A DNA stretch of 64,000 nt from Paramacrobiotus metropolitanus (lineage: Eukaryota; Tardigrada; Eutardigrada; Parachela; Macrobiotidae), in contig NW_026570224.1 in assembly GCF_019649055.1 (NCBI RefSeq), positions 992,001 to 1,056,000 of the forward strand, given 5' to 3'. Position numbers and translations under genes: made by a program. Every line of letters starts with the position of its first letter. Position 1 is the first letter of the stretch. This document shows positions 46,129 to 60,138 of the stretch, in pieces. The notes beneath the pieces were generated by a model. It was given only the letters and a program-made list of their open reading frames with translations, ran no database searches and had not been told where the DNA came from.

Positions 46129-47054
46129 TAAGAACAAGATAGAAGCTACTGTACTCTGTAGAACAAAACATTTGAAAATTGAAACTGGCGCGACGCGACT
46201 CCTCGCTGGAAAAGGATAAATGATACAACCCTACTACTGTATGTAATCGTAAAATCGTATTAAGGGCTGACCGCCATGGTGGCGAACGTTACTTGCAATA
46301 ATTTCAGCTGGACGGAAGTGTTCGGATTAATTATTCGTAACAGCAGCCGGTTTGACTGCTATGGCATTTATCGTTGTTTTCTGGTTATGTACATCCTCGG
46401 TTTCGGTATTTTTTTGTAAGATAGTTTAAAATTTGATTAAAGTAGCGTTTAAAGTGCACGCAATACACATTTCAAACAGGTTTGGCTACCGCCTACCGGC
46501 TAGCTGGTGCCGCACTCTTACTACAGCAGCTCGGCATATTAGGGGGCATCCATAAATTACGTACGCAGAAAACCACGATTTTTTCACCCCTCCCTCCCCC
46601 TTCGTAGCGGTCCGTCACGTCTGCTTGAGCCCTCCCCTGGTTCGTTCAATCGTAATACATGGAGCTGACCACCCCTCCCCTGGGTTCGTCGAGGCCGTCA
46701 CAGCTTGTCACACTTTTTGGACCCCTCCCTCCCTGGTTCGCTGCGTACGTAATTTATGGATCCCCCCTTACCTTGACCTAGATACGCTGCGTGAGGATAT
46801 CGATCGATTTACTGTACGTCATAGCAGGTTATAGAGAGCGGTAGCACATTGGTTCCAGCAAACGGAATGATGATCTATGGAGCCGTTCGCGGACTGCGAA
46901 TTGTTTCTCACAATATGGAACCCCCTGCATCCTAATAATACAATCTAGATATAATTATCCCCAAGCCAAAGCTGGTGATAATTTCTTCGGTTAGCTGACT
47001 CAGCTAACCATACTTTTACAATCTCTGAAAAACTGAATTTTTTTGTTATTACAG
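46129..47054. other. Region upstream of serpin, missing N-terminal exon(s)
   Basis: The N-terminal third of the serpin should be encoded here. Only a weak fragment is seen: after a possible acceptor at about 46480 one frame reads LATAYRLAGAALLLQQLGI, vaguely like serpin helices B-C, and it runs straight into the MITE at 46542. No consistent exon could be built. Confidence 0.35.
46542..46767. mobile_element. MITE-like element, 226 bp, 27-bp inverted repeats, TTA duplication
   Basis: Ends match over 26 of 27 bases as inverted repeats (common part ATCCATAAATTACGTACGCA) and are flanked by TTA on both sides. The interior is C/T-rich with CCCTCCC and GGTTCG repeats and has no coding capacity. CCATAAATTACGT termini are common among invertebrate DNA-transposon remnants (recollection, not checked). 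Confidence 0.8.
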
Positions 47055-48122
47055 GATCAACATACAAAAATCATATGGTAAACGGAGCATTTGTGGAAAA
47101 ACATTTTCCTATCAGGGAATCATATCTCAGTGAGTTTGAGAACTCTTTCGGTGCGCTATGTCAATCCGTTAGTTTTGTTCCTGACGGAGACAACGATGAT
47201 GACGGAGTAGCGCGTGTGAACGAGTTCGTGATGCAGCACACCAGGGGAAAGATTCGCGATATTCTTTCCCCATCCGATGTCAACGATCAGACGAGACTAA
47301 TATTGGTCAATGCACTATATTTCAAAGCGAACTGGGAAAAACAATTTATTAAAGAGCGGGCCATAAAAAAGCCATTTACGACAGTAGCTAGTACCGTTGT
47401 TATGGGAGACACCATGCATGTCGTACAGGAGTGCAATTATTATGAAAGTAAAGAATTAGGAGGAGCCAAATTCCTGCAGCTGTCGTATTCCGGAGATCTT
47501 TGTAGCGCATATTTTGTGCTGCCCGGGCAGAAAAAAATCCAAAACAAAGCAAAGCATTTGCTATCGGCTTGTTTTCATTCGCCTGATGAAGCTGTTCTGC
47601 CGGAGGATTCTGACCATGGACTGAAAATTTTGCAGCAATCGTTAACACCTGCAAAGTTATTCAGTGCTATTCAGAACATGTCGCAAGTTACCTATGGAAC
47701 TGTTCAACTTTCAAAATTTTGCCTAGAGAAAGATCTGGAGATGGAACAAATGCTGAAAGATTTGGGCATGCCCTCTGCTTTCTTGGAAATGGTAGCCGAC
47801 TTTTCGGGAATCTCCGCGCAGAGATTATGTATCGATAAGGTCAAGCAGAAGGCATTTATCGGTACGCGGTATGTTGTCTAGTGTTAAATAGCAGGAAACT
47901 CCAACCATTTGTCTGTGATCTAATCTTTGTCTTCCTACCGTAGATGTGAACGAAAAAGGAACGGAAGCGGCGGCAGCAACGGTTATAACAATGATCAACT
48001 GTTGTCTTCCTTTCGATACAAGAGCTGAATTTATCGCTGATCGGCCTTCCATCATTTTTATTCGACACCATTCAACCAATGCTATTCTTTTTTTTGGACA
48101 TGTTACTGATCCATCTGCTTAG
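47055..48122 (+). CDS. Serpin, inhibitory type, 5' part not found
   Basis: Exons 47055-47861 and 47944-48122 join in phase to about 328 residues ending at TAG; complete serpins are about 370-400. The main exon starts in phase 2 after an acceptor, so the start and helices A-C are upstream and unresolved. Family landmarks: VARVNEFVMQHTRGKIRDIL (helix F), LILVNALYFKANWEKQF (strand 3A), reactive-loop hinge VNEKGTEAAAAT, and ADRPSIIFIRHHSTNAILFFGHV at the C-terminus. The hinge with small residues is the inhibitory type. Counting from the hinge Gly as P15 puts P1 near the Cys-Cys pair in MINCCLPF, an unusual choice that leaves the target protease open. No clear signal peptide can be assessed. Confidence 0.85.
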
Positions 48123-48962
48123 AAAATACTGTCCATATAGCATACTCATAACTCATAAGGCCTAATCAACAACACAGTTACCATATTATCTTGTCTGTAG
48201 TCTGTCCTGTCATTTTCGAAAGATACTATACATTTTTGCACGCATGCGTGTTGACTGCCGCACACAGTTAGCTTGCATAATAAAAGTGTTCATTACGTGC
48301 TACTTATCACTTTCAGGGCTAGCCAATGGTCAAGAATGAAGAATTTAAAACGCGTAGAACCAGGACAAAACGTAGGTCGTGCCTGTTCAGTCAAATATAT
48401 ATGCTACTGGAGGAAAGAATGAAGATTTTCGCAAAGCTCGTACTGAAATACCTCGATATTTTTATCTATTATTTAATATATTTTCTATAGAAGTTTTTGT
48501 AGGGGTACGACCTTTGAGTACTTCATGTAATCGTGCGTATGTACGTACGTTTTATATTTTGATATGTCTTCACAAAAACATTATAGAAGCACTTTAAAAA
48601 GTGCCGAAAGTTAGCAACCATGTAAATGCATAGCACAAATGAAGGTCTGTTATATACAATACAGACCAGGACAGGTACATCCACTTCAGAGAATTCCAGT
48701 GTCTCAGACAGAAACCATCTTCGCGACAAGATCTCGGATTTAACATGGCCTACTGGACTTTGACCGACCTACTCGTTGTTACTTAGTCTGTGCAATTCAT
48801 ACTATTTACTATTACCATCTGCGCGTAGACGTATAGCGGTAGCAGACAGACTGTACCGGTAACAATAGAAAGCGAAGATGGTTTCCCCATTCACACGGGG
48901 CTAGCTACTTAGGTAAGTTTACAGGCTTATAACGGTACCTTTGTTACGGTAGCGGACAGATA

Positions 48963-49246
48963 CAGGGGAATGCGCTAAGGAAAACGAGCGATTAAAAGTC
49001 TGAGCGATTAAGAAGTTGGTCTGAACTTCGAACTCGTTACGCAATTGCCATTGGCTAGCTGATGCCACTCTAGTGAAGTTTCTTAATCACTACCGATTAA
49101 GAAGCTGGCCGATCAAGAAAATTTGCAAAATTTCTTGATCACTCTGTTAGCAGAGCGATTAAAAAGACGAGCGATTAAAAACTTTCCTAACTCAGGTTTT
49201 AATCGCTCGTGGTTTTAATCGCTCGTTTTCCTAGCGCATTCTCCTG
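48963..49246. mobile_element. MITE-like element, 284 bp, with six GAGCGATTAA motifs
   Basis: Termini are inverted repeats of about 33 bp (CAGGGGAATGCGCTAAGG at the left, CAGGAGAATGCGCTAGG read inward from the right, one gap), flanked by ATA on both sides. GAGCGATTAA occurs six times: four in plus orientation, two in minus, clustered near both ends. The centre holds another near-palindrome around GATCAAGAAA. No coding sequence. Confidence 0.75.
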
Positions 49247-50095
49247 ATAAATTATTGGTACCAAAAGAGAATGCGCCATGGTTTCCCCATTTTGCATTTG
49301 GCCAATTGACTAGAGAGTCTCTGTAATGTGAGACTCAGAAGTAATTGCAAGAAAAACGGTGAAACTTGAATACCATGCACCAAGCCACAGTTGATACGCT
49401 TTTCATTTAGCTATTCTGGTGACTTTTATTATAGCGGTTTTCTGCAGTTGCTAGTAAACATTCTTTTGAAAACCGCCAGAGCAGTAAATATTATGGTGGT
49501 AATGCAGCTCTGGAATCGGCACCAGCTGATTTGAATGAATCGTTGCAATGATTTTTTGTTTTGTTTGTTCGAGGATATATTGCAATTGTTTTGATTAATT
49601 ATCATTCTGTGTCAACTTTTCTGTATTACCTTTTTGTTCTGTGCTTTTTTGTCGTTCAACGAATTGTCAATAAATAATATAGGTTGCAAATAACTATTCC
49701 AGTACATACAGTATAATTATTATAATAGGTTTTGTAATTATTAGAATTACTTAACCAAGTTATTTCCCTACATTCTACAACATTATTCGCCAACAAGCTA
49801 AGTCGTAAAACACTAGTGTTACCGTACAGTATTTAATTCATTACGTTATATTACCAGACAGTAAATATCCACTTCTCCGGGATAAGCAGTTAGTAACGTT
49901 ATATTATAATATTGTTTAGGATAGGATTTTTAACTATAATAATTATAATAGCATCCAATGAAGCACGAAATGTGCGTCAATGGCACATGTGATTGCGCTG
50001 TAATAACGCGGTAACCGTATAGGCTATGGCGTTTGGTGGACATAATCGTTTCGCATATCGGCCGAAACGGTGGTCAGACGCGCTGTGTGATGCCT

Positions 50096-50103
50096 TATAA
50101 AAG
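50096..50103 (+). promoter_or_regulatory. TATA-box candidate (TATAAAAG)
   Basis: Consensus TATAAAAG followed by GC-rich sequence, some 310 bp upstream of the small frame at 50413 and 1.25 kb upstream of the Smad start. It could serve either, or neither. Confidence 0.35.
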
Positions 50104-50412
50104 GCGGCACGGTCGCTGGTGGTCACCGGCTTAGGATTGGCCGGCTGATGTTTACATAAGCGCGCGCTTTCAAAGCGTTCGACGCCGCCTGTCGCGAAGA
50201 TAGATAAATGTTTTATGACTGTTAGCGTACCTAAAGCGCAATCTTAATATGCGCCTTCATTAGTGGTTAGTGCTATGGTAAATGCCACTCGTTCCCAATA
50301 CTGCAATCTTTACGGATTGTTAACATTCTCTTCAAGTCGTTAAACCAAACAGAAACAGAGAGAAACAGCAAGCGGCGACAAACTGGAGCCAAAAGGATCC
50401 ACTTATAGTGGT

Positions 50413-50544
50413 ATGGCCCGTTTGCGGAGAGCATTAACTGCATGTACTCTGCTGCTCATTCCAGTCGTCGTTGTCAAGACTCAAGAGCGACAAGAATCGT
50501 TAAATTCTATCAGTTACCCTGTCTTAAATGTTCTTTGTTCATAA
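50413..50544 (+). CDS. Candidate small secreted peptide, 43 aa
   Basis: A single open frame begins MARLRRALTACTLLLIPVVVV, a basic N-terminus plus a hydrophobic core typical of a signal peptide, then about 22 polar residues to TAA. It is downstream of the TATA candidate at 50096, but several other ATGs intervene. There is no family match. It could equally be an upstream ORF of the Smad transcript or chance. Confidence 0.2.
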   Translation: MARLRRALTACTLLLIPVVVVKTQERQESLNSISYPVLNVLCS

Positions 50545-51291
50545 ATGTTTTGATAACAATGAGCACGGGGATAGATGTCTGTTCAATCTCCACGGCGCAC
50601 TTGTCGGCCAGCGACTACTAAATCTGCGACTGAAATGAGTAATAAGTGACCAGCGGAATTATCCGGCAGACCGTTTCCTTCGAGCCATAACGGTCTGCAA
50701 CCGCGCCACAAAATACCAAGCCTGTGAAAAACTGGGAGATACTGTTTCAAACTTTCACGTATGATGTATCCGAAAATAATAATTGTTAATCCTGTTCTGA
50801 TTTTTCATATCCTTATTGTTCAGCATTAATAACGACCAAGTGAGCAAATGACAATCGCAGCTTGTGGTTGTTGTGTGAGCATCCATTGATCATGCGTAGC
50901 CCATGGCCGGTTCGATTATCATCGTACCGACCGCTACTCGAAGCTTTCGTAGTGCCGTGTAAAGAGAGATACATATGTAGGTACTCGTGCTCGATTCTGT
51001 CACGGCTATAAACCTGGTTGCAAATCAGCAAATCTCTGCTAGTGGAAGAAGTACTTAATGCAAGAAATCAATATCTGTAAAACATGTACCGTGCGGTACC
51101 TACAGGCTGCACACATAAAATTTTTATATGGAATAATTGCTTCCACCGGTCACATGATCAGCGTTATCTTAAATATACATTCCATTATTTGTTCTTTTTA
51201 CTGTAGTTCAGAGCGGAACTAAATTGATCCGCGGATATAAGTTTGGCTGAAAGCTTGAAACTATCCCTTCATTCGGCAACCTCTGGAATAA

Positions 51292-54917
<3,626 letters not shown>

Positions 54918-56442
54918 CAATCACCCAGCACAATTGACTAACCATAAGCCATTTCACGAAAATCTCAGCAGTAATTCCGGCCAGTTTTTCGCTTTCTTTT
55001 TTGACATCTTTCCTTTTATATGGTTATGTAGCAGCCGTTAATTTCAATACCGTAGCTTGATAAAGCATCAATAATGTCTTGCCACTTACCGCAAGTTTTG
55101 CTTGCGCTGTACATAATACTGTGCGCAGCCAGAATCGCGCTCTACGAGGTGCAGAACGAATGAGCAAAACTGCCAAAAATAGATGTTCATTCCTTCTCTA
55201 CTGTGCTTCTACAGCACGGTCCTAGTGCATCATAATACATAATACATAATACGTATAATTGTTAAAGTGGACTGGTAGACTGGCTGGCATGTATGCAATA
55301 CTATGCAGCGCATGTTATGCCGTATAGCAATATTGTTATTGTAGTTTCATTTGCTGCATTGTTACTTACTAGTTTCACCGCTTTCTTTACATACTAATGG
55401 TAAGGTGAATTTTTGTACAAGTACGAGTAATTTTTGTTTTCCAATAAAAACGGTTTCGCATTTTCGACCGCTATTTATCGCTACAATAAGTTTATGAGCG
55501 CAAACAGACGAGTTCCTTGCGCATATAACGAACGAATAACAAGAACATATAACATAATTATAACGAACAAGTTGCGTTATTTTTTTCATGAGCCGGGAAA
55601 TTGTGTAATTATGAGGGGAAGAGTTGTGCTACCATGTTGCATCGCTATCTTGCTTGACATTTACTAATACTTGCAAAGCAGGAAACCTTAAAAGTTGAAC
55701 TCTGGTTTGCGGATTACATCCGAAGGATGCAGAGTTTTACTTAAAGGAAGGTATTTTCGTATGTCACCGAAAAATGAACAGCAAACTCAGTTAACAACAT
55801 GCAACGATATTGCGTTCAACATAATGTTCTCGGTATTAATCGTAAATTTAATACGGTACTGGTAATTGTTGACACTGGAAAACGATACATAATTCGTGAA
55901 TACAAAAATTATATGGTAAAGTTTCTATTTTGTAATGGAAAGCAGTATCTGGCATTCACATAAGATGTATGCTAATTCATCCAAACTGATGTCCCACTGT
56001 TACAGGTTAAAATCGTGCTAATGTTACGGTTATGTGTGTTGCGGTGTTACAGAAATCAGGCTAAGTGCTCTCACCAAAATAAACAATAGTAATTTTATCT
56101 TATCCTACGCAAATTTTTGATTTCTTTGTTTATACACTTGGCCATCACATGGTTTTGTATTGGCTTTGAGAATTTGATACAGTTATTTGCGCTGGTTATT
56201 ATCCCGTCTTTGTTCGCCCGTAGTTAATAAACACATTTGCAAAATATAAGCCATCATTTCCCCGTATTTGACAGTTTCTCTCTGATGCAACAAATGCTGT
56301 TCTGTTCAGATCAGTAACCCCATCGCCTTCCCTTGTTTGCAGATTCGCAAAATTGCGAAATATTAATTTTTCTCACTCAACAAATCGATTAATACTGGTG
56401 TAGAACAATCGTTGTATGGTATTTACTATTTAGCGTGCAATC
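54918..56442. other. Intergenic, Smad to lipase 1
   Basis: About 1.5 kb, AT-rich, with a small ACATAAT microsatellite near 55230 and an AATAAA at 55443. No gene is seen; frames at 55362-55667 have no resemblance to known proteins. Confidence 0.45.
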
Positions 56443-59392
56443 ATGGACTGGTCACTTTGTGTCCTCATCATTCTTACGGCTTGCTTTTTATACAGCCCGG
56501 TGCTGTGCCGACGATTCCATAATGTTATGGAGGACGGGGAATTTCGTGCAAAAATTATGGCAGTTAATCCGGAAGCAAAACTAAACACTGTATGCGCTTG
56601 CAATATTCAGTAAACAAAGTGTGCAAAGTCTGCAGACTTCTAGTATTCAGAAAAATAAAACTTAAGCCTGACTGACGGGAGATTCAAAATTGTTTCGGTG
56701 CTATTTTGCAGTCCCAAATTATTGCCTTTCATGGATATCCAGTGGAGGAATATCGCATTCAGGTACAGTAGCAATGTAGCATGATCGTACATAATAATAT
56801 CTATATATACGAGTATATGTGCATGAGCTTATATTATATAACTGCATGCGATAACACTGGACAGTCCGATTCACATACCAGCGTAAAACTATTCCTAACT
56901 GATTTTAAGAAATCGTTGAGAAAACTTTAAGAAATCTTTAAAATTCCAATGTTATTTTTGCAGAGCGAAGACGGCTACCTTATCTATATCCAAAGAATTC
57001 CATGCGGTCGCAACATGAGCAAAACCGGCTGCTCTGGACGCCCAGTTGTAGTGTTGCAACATGGTGAAGCGTAGCATCAAAAACTTATACGATAATTGAT
57101 ACATATTAGAGCAATTAGTGCAATACATATTAGAGTCCGAGTTTATAATTTTAATATTTCTTTATGTATTTTCAAAGGCGTTTAACAGTAGTTTTTTGGA
57201 TTGCCAGGATTGGAAGCGTGTTCTGCCAATTTCGTTACAAATCTTGTCCAAGAAAGCCTCGGTTAGTTTCAGAGTTTCGTTTCGTTTCGTAGTTTTCTTC
57301 CTACGTCACGACTGGTAATAAAATATAATATTACATCAGCATCAGTTCGCAACTCCAGGATGAAATTTTAGTTGTTGACCGACAGCAGAATTCACCTAGC
57401 ACTTTTTCTTTAAGAACTTAAACTTTAAATAACAGTACGATAAATTTTTGTCTTCTGCAGCTTACATAATGGTGGATGCTGGTTATGATGTTTGGCTTGG
57501 AAATATGCGCGGCAAGTGAGTCAGTGCTATGGGATAATAAAAATTCTTTCCTTGTTTCAGTCCAAGGTGAATTTTTGTTTCTATCGGCTTTAGCTTTTAT
57601 GGACGAGGACACATTAAATACCCTGTCGATTCCGCGGAATTTTGGGATTTCAGGTAAAGGGAATAAGGTCCCGACCACTTTTCGATTATAAAATTGTGGC
57701 TTAAATGCGTATGAAATCCATGCCACTCGAATAACTTACAGTAACTCTGCACCAGATTAAAAGTATTCTTTATTATTTAGCTGGAAGGGGACTAAACCAG
57801 AACTGCCTTGTAGTGTTTGACCTTTAAGCTGTTACAACAAAAGGCCCAATTCGGTTTCTTTTTGCTTTGTCAAACGCGTGGCAGCTTATAATAAAAATTC
57901 CAATATCAAAAATTACTTTCTTTTCTATGCCGTTTTCGTACCTTAATGAGCTTAACCACTACAACCCTGAACCAATTCTGTCAACAGACATTCATTATAA
58001 AATTAAAAGTGAAGCAATATTATTGGATCAATACCCGGCGGATTAATTGTATTGGTACTTAAATTCCGTTTTTATTGTGTATGTCGGCTTACAGTTTTGA
58101 CGAAATGGCCAAATACGATGTACCGGCAATTATTAACAAAGCCTTGGAAGTAAGTGAACAGAAGCAGTTAATTTACGTCGGCCACAGCGAAGGCAATCTC
58201 GTCGGATTTGCAAAATTCTCCACCGATACTGAGTTTTCCGAAAAGGTATTGCGAATATACACAGTTTAATATTCAATGTACGGCATATATTTAATATTCA
58301 ACATTTAACATTTATAAGCGAATGAAAACACACTATTAACCTTTTAGGTTAAACTTTTTGTGGCCCTGGCACCTGTTGCATATCTGGGGCATTTGAAAAG
58401 CTTACCTTTCCGAGCACTCGCTCCGTATGCTCGCCAAATCGATGTGAGTTCTGACCTTGCGATATTATAGCAATTTTTCAAGATATCAAACCGTGTTCAG
58501 TTTATGGTGGCGTGTTAATTTTCAGCTTCTGCTAAATATTTTTGGAGATCGTGACTTGTTACCCGGTGGCAGCTGGTTAAACCATTTGGGAGAAGCATTT
58601 TGTGCTATAGAACCCATCCCGGCGGAACTGTGCGCGAACATTATTTTCCTTTTCGGTGGTTTTGACCATGATCAGTTTAACAATGTAATTATAAGGAGAC
58701 GGACACGCGTTGCAACGCAAATCCTGTGACCGTTGCGATGCCCTGCATAAATATTGTTTTCTACTGTGACCATAAAAACATTAATTTTGCTTTATAACCT
58801 TCTACCCTGCTTAGCGAATCGTTTTTCAGTCCCGTGCCGATATTTACATTGCTCACAACCCTTCCGGCACATCCACCCAAAACGTATTCCATTTCGCTCA
58901 ACTAGTCGATTCCGATCGGTAATCTCGCTTAATTTATTGCGTTACTCTTTCCAAAGATTACCTTTTGGTCAAACAGATGCCAAATGTTTGATTACGGCTC
59001 TAAAAAAGAGAATATAAAGCATTACGGGCAGCCAATCCCCCCGGAATATCCCCTTGCGGCGATAACGGTTCCCACGGTACTTATGTACGGACAAAACGAT
59101 ATTTTGGCCACACCTCCGGATGTTGCAAGTAAGGATACCTTAACATATAGATATTATATTCATCAGCATGTAGCTGGCACACGCATAATCGCGGTTGCAA
59201 CTTTGGTTTCCAGCGCGCAGTACAAAGTAGAAGTTTTCTGTTACAGGACTGCAGGGCACACTAACGTCCTTAGTGGAATCGTACAAGGTCCCGTTCGATA
59301 AATGGTCGCACCTCGATTTTATTTGGGGCATAGAAGCCAACAAATACGTGTACCAGGAAATACTGCGTGTAGTAAAAAAGTACTCGGGATGA
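56443..59392 (+). CDS. Acid lipase (lysosomal/gastric lipase family), copy 1
   Basis: Twelve exons give 419 aa (human LIPA about 399): 56443-56589, 56712-56762, 56964-57063, 57208-57261, 57461-57515, 57594-57653, 58095-58245, 58348-58443, 58526-58684, 58830-58918, 58977-59128, 59247-59392. Signal peptide (MDWSLCVLIILTACFLYS) then the alpha/beta-hydrolase fold that cleaves triacylglycerols or cholesteryl esters. Landmarks: [62 protein letters not shown], nucleophile elbow GHSEGN (Ser187), acid Asp in YGQNDILATP and catalytic His in WSHLDFIWG. The triad is complete, but the elbow is GHSEGN rather than the usual GHSQGT. Tandem with copy 2. Lysosomal versus secreted location cannot be told. Confidence 0.92.
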
Positions 59393-60138
59393 AAATGTGA
59401 CTGCACGTGGAAAGATAACAAAAAACAATACAAAAAGTAATTTTTTTATCTTTTCGGTGTCCCTTTACAAACTAAATATGCCTGCTCCTAGGCCTGCTGT
59501 GATATATTTGTAAATACTATCCTGCCGCTGTGTTGTATGTAAAGTAAATTTTTCAATATCATGTGACTCCGATAGATTAGATGGTATGATATGATGCGTC
59601 TACGCTTGTTGTTATTGTGTACAAGTACATTACAAAAATATTTTGAATTTGAACTCACCTTCGGACGATACTGCGCTGTGACCTATGTTTTTGAACTGCA
59701 TTAATTTAAGAGCTGACTTTGTGAATATTATTATTTCTGTGAGGTTCCTGTAGATGATCTGATTAAAATTTTGGACATGTGTGTCATGACAGAGAGCAAA
59801 GCGTCGTTCCCCTTGTAGCCTTACATCACACTTCGTATAACAAAAGATAATAGACAATTAACTCGCTACTTCTAGAGTACTACATTACTCTACCATGTGC
59901 GAATGTTTTGCTTCTGATAAGCCAGAGATAACCATGCATCCACTTTCCAGTATGATTTCGTAGTATTACCCTAGCAGTTTACCATTAGCTTGCCTTTGCC
60001 ACACCAGACTGATATTTTGGTTTATAACGTGGATATAAAAACGAAACTTTATTACTTTAATGCCGTTCCTGTTGGAATTTCTGAATGAACAGTAGTAGTC
60101 ACATTTTTTCTTGTACTATAGCTAACTAATAAAGAAGT
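59393..60138. other. Intergenic between the two lipases
   Basis: About 750 bp of AT-rich sequence, 3' flank of lipase 1 and promoter of lipase 2. No feature seen. Confidence 0.5.

Noticed and set aside
46625-46834. 69-codon plus-strand frame
   Set aside because: Mostly the interior of the 226-bp MITE; its tail gives no consistent continuation of the serpin frame.
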